A stretch of DNA of 50,856 nucleotides, from NCBI RefSeq assembly GCF_963974425.1, contig NZ_CAXBCK010000025.1:1-50856 (forward strand). Reading direction: 5' to 3'. Shown here piece by piece: positions 24,894 through 32,368 of this stretch; position 1 is the stretch's first letter; every line of letters starts with the position of its first letter. Origin of the DNA: Marixanthomonas sp963974425. Lineage in GTDB: Bacteria > Bacteroidota > Bacteroidia > Flavobacteriales > Flavobacteriaceae. A model generated the notes under the pieces. It saw only the letters and a program-made list of their open reading frames with translations. It was not told where the DNA came from and did not search any database. The position numbers and the translations under genes are program-made.

Positions 24894-25921
24894 TAGGCAT
24901 CACTTACGTGTTTACGTAATTTTTGGCGACGTTCGAAGGCATTTACTCGTTCTACTACTTTATCTTCAACAAAGTCAATAATTTTTTCTTGTATCTTGCT
25001 TTTGTATACTTTGTTCATATAGGTGATTCCTCCGGGCGACATCACATTTACCTCTACCAATTTACCACCAATAACATCAATCCCTACAAAATAAAGTCCG
25101 TCTTTTACCAGTTTTGGGCCAATACGACGGCACAACTCTTTTTCTTGTTTACTTAAGGTATGTTTTTGCACACTACCTCCAGCACTCACATTACTTCTAT
25201 GGTCCTCATCACCCGGTACGCGACGCATCGCACCAATAGGTTGGCCGTTTAACAATAAAATACGAACATCTCCTTGGTCGGCTCCTTCAATATAATCCTG
25301 TAAAATCACATAATTTGTAGTCCCGTCTTTATTATCAATATAAAAATCCAGCAAAGAGTTGATACTTTTCATCGCGCTTTTTTCAATTAATATTACCCCG
25401 GAACCACCAAAACCATTTAGAGGCTTTAAAATCATACGATCGGGACCTTCTTTAATTATTTTCTTTAAATACTGTTTGTTTTTTGTAACATGAGTTCGCG
25501 GAATCATTTCGTTGTTTTCATCCTCAAAGACAGCCGTGTACAATTTATTGTTCGCACGGCGGATACCGTCAAGATCGTTCATAATAAAAACATCGTCCTT
25601 AACAGAATCTAAAAAGTTAAGCATAATCATATCTAGCGGAGGATTGCTACGAAGGATGATTACATCAAAACCTGCCATAGGCAGCATTTCGTCATAAAAC
25701 TCAGCTTTTGAATGAAACCCTTTTAATCCTTTTGGCAATTTTTCTTGTCGCTTTAAACATCTCGAGAATGCAAAAGCCACACTATCTCTAATAGTTAAGT
25801 TTGCAGGTGTTGTCGTTACTATGCCGTGGCCTCGCTTGGCAAATTCTTTTATTAACGCTAAGGTAGAGTCGTTTTCAGGATCAATTTGATCCCAAGGGTA
25901 CATGATAAAGCAAACGTTCAT
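24893..25921 (-). CDS. Glutathione synthetase-like ATP-grasp ligase
   Basis: 342 residues with the ATP-grasp fold: a pre-ATP-grasp domain (1-125, MNVCFIMYPWDQIDPENDST), the ATP-binding ILKPLNGFGGSGVILIE (164-180), QGDVRILLLNG (216-226), and the Mg-binding end LVEVNVMSPGGITY (288-301). The family members (GshB) add Gly to gamma-glutamylcysteine, but no GshA partner is seen and the organism has BshA (bacillithiol), so glutathione synthesis is doubtful here. It is the first gene of the operon with the two metallo-hydrolases and probably forms an amide bond in an unknown product. Confidence 0.82.
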   Translation of the reverse strand: MNVCFIMYPWDQIDPENDSTLALIKEFAKRGHGIVTTTPANLTIRDSVAFAFSRCLKRQEKLPKGLKGFHSKAEFYDEMLPMAGFDVIILRSNPPLDMIMLNFLDSVKDDVFIMNDLDGIRRANNKLYTAVFEDENNEMIPRTHVTKNKQYLKKIIKEGPDRMILKPLNGFGGSGVILIEKSAMKSINSLLDFYIDNKDGTTNYVILQDYIEGADQGDVRILLLNGQPIGAMRRVPGDEDHRSNVSAGGSVQKHTLSKQEKELCRRIGPKLVKDGLYFVGIDVIGGKLVEVNVMSPGGITYMNKVYKSKIQEKIIDFVEDKVVERVNAFERRQKLRKHVSDA

Positions 25922-25933
25922 GAGGGTCAGTTT

Positions 25934-25960
25934 TAATTAGTATTTTAAATATACTAATTA
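25934..25960. promoter_or_regulatory. 10-bp-arm inverted repeat upstream of the ATP-grasp operon
   Basis: TAATTAGTAT (25934-25943) and ATACTAATTA (25951-25960) are exact reverse complements around a 7-base A/T spacer. The element ends 12 bases before the start codon of the ATP-grasp gene. It could be an operator for a dimeric regulator or a weak hairpin in the leader. No T tract follows, so it is not a terminator. Confidence 0.5.
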
Positions 25961-26016
25961 TGAAGTAACCTGAAAGGCTTTTTTAAAGAAAGGTTAAAGG
26001 ATAGTGAATAACGGTT

Positions 26017-26808
26017 TTAATCTATAGTCTGCCCGTTGTTAACACTCCCAAAAGTTTCATTAATATCTTCACCCCAAGTAAAGTCAATGTATTCATTTCC
26101 TATTCCAATTAATTGTAAAGAAGTTCTAACTGGTGCTCCTCCATATTGAGAAACACCAATATCAACAGAAGCTCTTCCAGCTGCAGGACCATTATTAGCA
26201 GTAAATGTACCCCCGTAGCTTAAAAATTGAATTACATTTCCTGTAGATATTTTTACTAAGGCAATTCCATCGGGGTTTCCATTTTGTATTCCGCTATAAG
26301 CAAATGATTGAAACCCATATCCATTAGCTTGATCCATTAATACCCCGCTAAGTGATATACTAGAACCATATGTGTTTCCATTTGATCCATTATAAAGTAC
26401 AATTTGATAATCTGACAAATCAACACCTGAAGTACCTGCTACTTCTATAGCTTCATTAGCATCTGTACCATTATTATCATAATGTATTTCATTGATCCAA
26501 ATTTCAGGTGCCGCCACAGTTCCATTCCATACATTCTCCCAAGAGTCCCCATCCCATATTTGTAAACTACCTGATTGTTCAACAAAAACCAAAAGACCAA
26601 AATCACTATAACCAGGGTTTATAGCATCTCTTGCATCATCATTTGGTACCCGTGGTGGCATAAAACCTTTATAAACAGTGCCTCCATCTGAGGTACTACT
26701 TACTTCAAGCATAGATGTAGGCGATGGGTTTGTTGTACCAATACCCACTTGGGCGGATACAACGCTTAATAAAAAACTAAAAATGGTGACTAAGTAATAC
26801 TTTTTCAT
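26017..26808 (-). CDS. Secreted protein with VGIxTTxP N-module and lamin-tail-like domain
   Basis: 263 residues from the ATG at 26806-26808. An ATG 15 bases upstream lies inside an inverted repeat, so I prefer the one giving MKKYYLVTIFSFLLSVVSAQ, a good signal peptide. Residues about 20-105 are the VGIGTTNP ... MLEVSS ... GFMPPRV ... LQIWDG module seen in many flavobacterial secreted proteins. Residues about 105-260 (WINEIHYDNNGTDANEAIEV, LSDYQIVLYNGSNGNTYG) look like an intact lamin-tail (LTD) domain. Secretion and a surface or matrix role are inferred. A paralogue lies upstream on the same strand. Confidence 0.72.
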   Translation of the reverse strand: MKKYYLVTIFSFLLSVVSAQVGIGTTNPSPTSMLEVSSTSDGGTVYKGFMPPRVPNDDARDAINPGYSDFGLLVFVEQSGSLQIWDGDSWENVWNGTVAAPEIWINEIHYDNNGTDANEAIEVAGTSGVDLSDYQIVLYNGSNGNTYGSSISLSGVLMDQANGYGFQSFAYSGIQNGNPDGIALVKISTGNVIQFLSYGGTFTANNGPAAGRASVDIGVSQYGGAPVRTSLQLIGIGNEYIDFTWGEDINETFGSVNNGQTID

Positions 26809-26810
26809 AA

Positions 26811-26835
26811 CTATGATTTTCAAAGTGAATCATAG
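26811..26835. promoter_or_regulatory. Leader inverted repeat of the lamin-tail protein gene
   Basis: CTATGATT (26811-26818) and AATCATAG (26828-26835) are exact reverse complements with a 9-base spacer, two bases upstream of the chosen start codon of the minus-strand gene. A hairpin here could hide the start region, or it may be an operator. No further support. Confidence 0.4.
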
Positions 26836-26907
26836 CATGTACTAGGCTAATTTTTAAGATTTTGGGTATAAATAATTACTGGGAAGTATTCAAATATAAA
26901 ACTTTTT

Positions 26908-27789
26908 TTAATTATTTCCATAAATTTCTACATTATCTATAACCCATAATTCATTTGAGTGATTATTACTTAAAACAATTCCTACAACTAAATTCATTGA
27001 GTTTGGTATTCCGGTTATTTCTACATAAGAGATACCTGAACTTCCCGTAGGTGTCGTTGTAGAAATAGCGGAGTTATTACCATCATATGCAATTGAGTTA
27101 GACCCTGTAGCTGAAAAATCATATTTAGCATTACTACTACCATTTATCTCCATTTCATAAGAAAAAGTAGTTCCGCCATCTGTACTAATATAAACATCAA
27201 CATAATCTGAAACATCAGCTCCATTGCTAGTGGAGTTTAAAGAAAAAGATGCTAGTCGAAATTTTAGACTTGCTGTTGTATAAGATGAAGCGTCTACTGG
27301 ACCAAAATCTATATCTGCATCTCCATTAATAACGCCATAGCTTCTACCATCAATGTAAGTATTAGTGTTAGGACTAGTTCCATTACCTGCTTGATAACTT
27401 CCGGCAGTATTAATTGAGATTGGTAATACTGGACTTGCAGGCGTTGTTTCAAAGTCTTGAATACCTAATAAAATAGGGCCTGAAGAGTGACCCGTCATAC
27501 AATAGACGTTTTCCCAAGTACTCTCAACCCCATTCCAGGTTTGCAAACAGCGAGTATCTTCAAAAAAAATTAATAAACCATCATCTGTAGCGGTAGCCTT
27601 TAAAGCAATATCAGCTCTTCCAGCTGCATTTACTCTAGGAGGAAGAAATCCGCCATAATTGACTCCATCGTTAGAACTTTCTACATCTAATACTGAAGCA
27701 GTACTCGGTGAAGTTGTATTAATACCAACTTGAGAATAAATTGGTAGTGCAATTAATAATACTACATTTAGAATAATTAATTTTTTCAT
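26908..27789 (-). CDS. Secreted protein sharing the VGIxTTxP N-module
   Basis: 293 residues with a signal peptide (MKKLIILNVVLLIALPIYSQ). The N-terminal 110 residues (VGINTTSPSTASVLDVESS ... GFLPPRVNAAGR ... LLIFFEDTRCLQTWNGVEST) are clearly homologous to those of the next gene downstream. The C-terminal 180 residues are different. They are Ser/Thr/Asn-rich and beta-sandwich-like (SYVEITGIPNSMNLVVGIVL ... WVIDNVEIYGNN), resembling a carbohydrate-binding or discoidin-type fold. Function unknown; it is probably an extracellular adhesin-like or matrix protein. Confidence 0.68.
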   Translation of the reverse strand: MKKLIILNVVLLIALPIYSQVGINTTSPSTASVLDVESSNDGVNYGGFLPPRVNAAGRADIALKATATDDGLLIFFEDTRCLQTWNGVESTWENVYCMTGHSSGPILLGIQDFETTPASPVLPISINTAGSYQAGNGTSPNTNTYIDGRSYGVINGDADIDFGPVDASSYTTASLKFRLASFSLNSTSNGADVSDYVDVYISTDGGTTFSYEMEINGSSNAKYDFSATGSNSIAYDGNNSAISTTTPTGSSGISYVEITGIPNSMNLVVGIVLSNNHSNELWVIDNVEIYGNN

Positions 27790-27843
27790 TTACACTTTAC
27801 TTTAGTTAGTTTAAATACTAGCCTAGGTTAAGTCTGTTATAAT

Positions 27844-27880
27844 AAAACGGGGACTGCTAAAGTATAGCAATCCCCGTTTT
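27844..27880 (-). terminator. Terminator after the dicarboxylate symporter gene
   Basis: A 15-bp stem (AAAACGGGGACTGCT 27844-27858 with AGCAATCCCCGTTTT 27866-27880, one G-T pair) around a 7-base loop ends in T on both strands. It terminates the symporter gene on the minus strand, whose stop is at 27922. Confidence 0.8.
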
Positions 27881-27921
27881 TAAAAATTATCTAAATATTA
27901 TGTTTAGAAAATATCTCTTAA

Positions 27922-29223
27922 CTATTTCTTATAATTATCATCCCAATCTTTTACAATAGGATTTCCTAGTTTTCCTTGTGATTTTGCCACCATCATAGAA
28001 ACGGCAGCATCACCTGTTACATTTACCGTGGTACGGCACATATCTAATGGTCTGTCAATGGCAAAGATTAAAGCTAATCCTGCTTCGGGGATGCCCGCTT
28101 GGGCCAATACAATAACCAACATTACCATCCCGGCACCCGGAACTGCTGCTGAACCTATTGAAGCCAACGTGGCTGTTGCAATAATCCCTAACTGAGTTCC
28201 AAAAGAGAGATCCATACCAAATGCTTGTGCTATAAACACTGCTGCCACAGCTTGATATAAACTAGTTCCGTCCATATTGATAGTTGCACCAATTGGTAAC
28301 ACAAAACTGGTAACCTCACGCTTTACTCCTAAATGCTCTTCTACCCGTTCCATAGTAACCGGTAAAGTTGCAGCACTTGAACTTGTAGAAAATGCTAATA
28401 ATTGAGCAGGGCCAATTCCGTTGAGAAAGCTCTTTGGGGTATGTTTTGTAAATATCCATACTAATAGAATATAAACACCAATCATTAAAGCCAGTCCTCC
28501 TACTACACATAGTGCGTACATTCCTAATGCAGCAAATAGGTCAGCACTTGGAGCTTCGACTACTAAAGCTGCCAATAAGGCAAATACGCCATATGGTGCG
28601 GCAAGCATAATAAGATCTATCATTTTGAGGATGACTTCATTAAAGCCATCAAAAAAATCTTTTACGGGTTGTGCTGTTTTTTCGGGAATCAATATCAGTC
28701 CAATTCCGAAGAAAATAGCAAAAAAGATTACTTGAAGCATATTTCGGTTACTTGAAGAAGCCCCAATTATATTATCAGGCACTAAATCTACCAAAGCTTG
28801 TAAAGGCCCCGCATCTTTTTGACGCTGAGCATCTTGACGTTTCATTTCGGCTTCGCCCCCATAAGCTTCTACTAATTCAGAACGAGTTTCTTCAGTTATA
28901 GTTTTTCCTGGTTTTACCAAATTAACAACCCCTAGGCCAATAGATACGGCAATTACAGTTGTAATTACATAGGTTACAATGGTACGCAACCCCATTTGTG
29001 ATAGACTGGAAATATCTTTTAAGTCGGAAACACCTTTAATTAGTGAAGCAAGTATTAATGGTACAGCTATTAACTTTAAAGCATTTATAAAAATGGTTCC
29101 GAAAGGTTTTATCCAATCTTCAATAAAGCCAGGTCCCCAGCCAAAATTGGTTAATAAAAGGGCAAAAACTACCCCAAGCGCCATTCCTAATAAAATTTGC
29201 CAGTGTAAAGCCAGTTTCTTCAT
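27922..29223 (-). CDS. Dicarboxylate/amino acid:cation symporter (DAACS family)
   Basis: 433 residues with eight or so hydrophobic segments and the family signatures FINALKLIAVPLILASLIKG, the serine-rich hairpin STSSSAATLPVT (279-290) and GATINMDGT (312-320). A Lys/Glu/Gln-rich loop (about 105-145) is larger than in GltP of Escherichia coli. The family imports glutamate, aspartate or C4-dicarboxylates with Na+ or H+ across the inner membrane. It is 55 bases downstream of aroC on the same strand. Confidence 0.92.
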   Translation of the reverse strand: MKKLALHWQILLGMALGVVFALLLTNFGWGPGFIEDWIKPFGTIFINALKLIAVPLILASLIKGVSDLKDISSLSQMGLRTIVTYVITTVIAVSIGLGVVNLVKPGKTITEETRSELVEAYGGEAEMKRQDAQRQKDAGPLQALVDLVPDNIIGASSSNRNMLQVIFFAIFFGIGLILIPEKTAQPVKDFFDGFNEVILKMIDLIMLAAPYGVFALLAALVVEAPSADLFAALGMYALCVVGGLALMIGVYILLVWIFTKHTPKSFLNGIGPAQLLAFSTSSSAATLPVTMERVEEHLGVKREVTSFVLPIGATINMDGTSLYQAVAAVFIAQAFGMDLSFGTQLGIIATATLASIGSAAVPGAGMVMLVIVLAQAGIPEAGLALIFAIDRPLDMCRTTVNVTGDAAVSMMVAKSQGKLGNPIVKDWDDNYKK

Positions 29224-29278
29224 ATATGTAATGCTATTGTTCTTTTATTTTGATGTTTCGTAATATACAGATAATCTT

Positions 29279-30343
29279 TTAGAGTTTGGCGACTTTGTTC
29301 AGCAGCCAAAAATCTGCTAATACTAATGCTGCCATCGCTTCTACTATAGGTACTGCACGAGGTACTACACACGGATCGTGACGCCCTTTTCCCTGCATGT
29401 TAACCTGCTCTCCTTCACTATTAATAGTTTGCTGTTTCTGCATAATTGTGGCGACAGGTTTAAAAGCAACATTGAAATAGATAGGTTCGCCATTGCTTAT
29501 TCCTCCTTGAACACCACCACTATAATTGGTTTTGGTGCTTCCGTCTTTGTTAAACAAATCATTATGTTCACTTCCTTTCATTTTCGTTCCTCCAAAGCCA
29601 CTTCCATATTCAAAACCTTTCACGGCATTTATGGAAAGCATCGCTTTACCTAATTGAGCATGTAGTTTATCAAAAACAGGCTCGCCTAGACCAACAGGAA
29701 TATTCTCAATGACACACGTTACCTGCCCTCCAACGGTATCGCCTTGTTTTCTAATTTCTTTAATATACGTCTCCATTTTTGAAGCCATATCAGCATCTGC
29801 ACAGCGAACAGGATTGTTTTCTATTTCGTTGAAGTTGACTTCTGAATATTTTTTCTGAAGAGACAATTCGCCAACAGCAGATACATAGGCTGTTATTTTA
29901 ATATCTTTTAAAAGCTGCTTTGCTATTGCTCCAGCAGCCACTCTACATGCGGTTTCTCTGGCTGAAGAACGTCCTCCTCCTCTATAATCACGATTGCCAT
30001 ACTTTTTATCATAGGTATAATCTGCATGCGATGGCCGGTAGGTATCTTTTATATGTGAGTAGTCTTTGGATTTCTGATTGGTATTTTCAATAATAAAGCC
30101 AATAGGTGTTCCCGTGGTTTTTCCTTCAAAAATACCACTGAGAAATTTTACAGTATCAGGTTCTTTTCGTTGTGTAACAATAGAAGATTGACCCGGTTTT
30201 CGCCGTTGCATTTCTGCTTCAATAGCATCTAGATTTATTGATAACCCTGCTGGGCATCCATCAATAATTCCGCCTAAGGCTTCGCCGTGCGATTCGCCAA
30301 AAGTGGTAAGCTTAAAAATGTTTCCGAAGGAATTGCCTGCCAT
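29279..30343 (-). CDS. aroC: Chorismate synthase
   Basis: 354 residues. Conserved signatures are LTTFGESHG (12-20), GGGRSSARETACRVAAG, GVQGGISNGEPI and GRHDPCVVPRAVPIVEAM. It makes chorismate from 5-enolpyruvylshikimate-3-phosphate with reduced FMN, feeding aromatic amino acids and quinones. The full length and all FMN- and phosphate-binding motifs are intact. Confidence 0.95.
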   Translation of the reverse strand: MAGNSFGNIFKLTTFGESHGEALGGIIDGCPAGLSINLDAIEAEMQRRKPGQSSIVTQRKEPDTVKFLSGIFEGKTTGTPIGFIIENTNQKSKDYSHIKDTYRPSHADYTYDKKYGNRDYRGGGRSSARETACRVAAGAIAKQLLKDIKITAYVSAVGELSLQKKYSEVNFNEIENNPVRCADADMASKMETYIKEIRKQGDTVGGQVTCVIENIPVGLGEPVFDKLHAQLGKAMLSINAVKGFEYGSGFGGTKMKGSEHNDLFNKDGSTKTNYSGGVQGGISNGEPIYFNVAFKPVATIMQKQQTINSEGEQVNMQGKGRHDPCVVPRAVPIVEAMAALVLADFWLLNKVAKL

Positions 30344-30491
30344 ATTCTGTTTTTAGCGTGTTTGTATAAATTTAATTGTGTCTTTTAAGCATCTAATTTT
30401 GCAAGTACAAACCGAATAAAAAATCCCTGAAGATTTTTGAAAATAGACTTGCAGTAGCAATTAATTTTATACGGTGTTTACAAGCGTTATT

Positions 30492-31358
30492 TTAATAATA
30501 TGTAATAATCAAAGAGTCTGGATTGGACAAAAAGTTATAATTGATTTGTTCAGGGTAATTATCGGAATCATAAATATAACTATAGTTATTAGAACTATTT
30601 CCCGAGCAAGAAACAACATTGTTTTTGTTTAAAAATCCAAAATAATTATCATCATCGCCAATTGTAATAAAGGGGTAATTAGAGTTGAGAATAACAGCCT
30701 CAATCTTTTTTATACTCAAATTGTTCGGCAAATTATGGTCGAACACAACAAATGGATTATTCTTATTATCATATTCAAAAGAATATGATATATTTTGAGA
30801 ATTTTCATTAATATTAATTTCAGTAATATTTTCGCCCTTATAAATATATTCTTTAAAAGTATAGAATTCATTATTAATGTCTTTTCTTTCAGCGGACAAT
30901 ATTTTATTATCTGAATCTAGGTTAATTCGAATTTCATTACCTTGATTACGGTTGAGGATAATGACATTAGATTCATACTCAAAGTGGTCCGTATAATTTA
31001 AATCATAGCCAATATAATTTCTAGATTTTAAAGTACCGTTAGAATAATAAGTGTAATTAACTTCTACTATTGGAATATTAGAGGTAGAATGAATTCTATA
31101 GGTTTTTATCAAGTTATCATCTGAATCGTATTGGTAATGTGTAGCATAGTCTAATTGTTCTATGTCAATATATTCTTCTTTTAAAATTAGTTTGTTGCTT
31201 TCATTATAATACAGACTATCAACACTTGTTTCATTATCAAAAGAAAGACTTTCGATTAATTTTCTTGATATATCTTTCTCTTCTTTAATTGCTTCCTCAT
31301 CAGAGGAACAGGAATAGATCAATATACTGAAAAATAACAAGCAAAATACTCTTTTCAT
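30492..31358 (-). CDS. Lipoprotein with YD-like repeats, function unknown
   Basis: 288 residues from the ATG at 31356-31358, chosen because it gives the lipoprotein signal MKRVFCLLFFSILIYSC. An upstream in-frame ATG would add nine residues before the signal. The body has recurrent Tyr/Asp/Asn units (HYQYDSDDNLIKTY, YTYYSNGTLKSRNY, YSFEYDNKNNPFVVF, YSYIYDSDNYPEQI) spaced by 25-40 residues, akin to the short YD/DUF4595-like repeats of Bacteroidetes. It probably faces the periplasm or the outer surface. Its role is unknown. Confidence 0.7.
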   Translation of the reverse strand: MKRVFCLLFFSILIYSCSSDEEAIKEEKDISRKLIESLSFDNETSVDSLYYNESNKLILKEEYIDIEQLDYATHYQYDSDDNLIKTYRIHSTSNIPIVEVNYTYYSNGTLKSRNYIGYDLNYTDHFEYESNVIILNRNQGNEIRINLDSDNKILSAERKDINNEFYTFKEYIYKGENITEININENSQNISYSFEYDNKNNPFVVFDHNLPNNLSIKKIEAVILNSNYPFITIGDDDNYFGFLNKNNVVSCSGNSSNNYSYIYDSDNYPEQINYNFLSNPDSLIITYY

Positions 31359-31492
31359 AAGGATGGGTTCAAATGTTTTTAACAAATGTAAATCTTACAA
31401 CTGAAACTTAAAAACAAACGTTCTTCTTAATAATTTAAAAACACAAGCTATAATGCATAACCATTTCACCAACTATTGGTAACCTTGTCTTA

Positions 31493-32368
31493 ATGAGAAT
31501 ATTGACAAATTTGAAAATCTTTGTATCCCAAATTGACCTCTTGAAAAGAAAAGTAGAAATTGTTGTATTATCAGACATTCATTTGGGTACGTATGGCTGC
31601 CACGCCAAGGAAGTATTACACTATTTGAATTCTGTAAAGCCTAAGAAATTAATTCTTAATGGTGATATTATCGATATTTGGCAATTCAGAAAACGCTATT
31701 TTCCAAAAGCCCATTTACAGGTTATTAAAAAAATAATTGCTTTAGCCACAAAAGGTACCAAAGTGTATTATTTAACAGGGAATCACGATGAAAAGTTACG
31801 ACGCTTCAGTGACACCAAGATGGGGAACATTCAAATATTGGATAAGCTTATTTTAAATATCGACGGAAAAAAGGCTTGGTTTTTTCACGGTGATGTATTC
31901 GATGCTTCTATTCAACACACCAAATGGATTGCTAAATTAGGTGGTTGGGGATACGATTTACTAATCCTATTTAACCGCTTTGTAAATCACTGTTTGGCAA
32001 AATTTGGTAAAGACAAATATTCGCTTTCCAAAAAAATAAAAAACAGTGTAAAAGGTGCCATTAAGTTTATAAGTGATTTTGAAACCACTGCAACCGATCT
32101 TGCCATCGATGAAGGGTACGATTTTGTTGCTTGTGGCCATATACACCAGCCTGTCATAAAAAAAGTGACAAACAGTAAAGGGAGTTGTACGTATCTAAAT
32201 AGCGGCGATTGGATTGAAAATTTAACCGCTTTAGAGTATAATAACGAACGTTGGATGTTATACAAGCACGGTGAAAAGAACCCGTTTTTAAAACCGGTTC
32301 TAGATGAAATTACCGACGATGATACAGAGGCCTACCCTGAGTTTCTATCAGCTTTTATTCATGAGTAA
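31493..32368 (+). CDS. LpxH-like UDP-2,3-diacylglucosamine diphosphatase / metallophosphoesterase
   Basis: 291 residues with the calcineurin-like phosphoesterase motifs LSDIHLG (Asp28, His30), LNGDIIDIW (Asp58), LTGNHDEK (Asn97-His98), FHGDVFD and CGHIHQPV. The order and spacing match the LpxH-type family of Bacteroidetes, which cleaves UDP-2,3-diacylglucosamine to lipid X in lipid A synthesis. The exact substrate is inferred. Its stop overlaps the convergent dehydrogenase by 14 bases. Confidence 0.8.
   Translation: MRILTNLKIFVSQIDLLKRKVEIVVLSDIHLGTYGCHAKEVLHYLNSVKPKKLILNGDIIDIWQFRKRYFPKAHLQVIKKIIALATKGTKVYYLTGNHDEKLRRFSDTKMGNIQILDKLILNIDGKKAWFFHGDVFDASIQHTKWIAKLGGWGYDLLILFNRFVNHCLAKFGKDKYSLSKKIKNSVKGAIKFISDFETTATDLAIDEGYDFVACGHIHQPVIKKVTNSKGSCTYLNSGDWIENLTALEYNNERWMLYKHGEKNPFLKPVLDEITDDDTEAYPEFLSAFIHE

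Noticed and set aside
24893..25921. Glutathione synthetase as a firm assignment
   Set aside because: The fold fits, but the operon partners and the bacillithiol gene bshA argue for a different amide-bond product.
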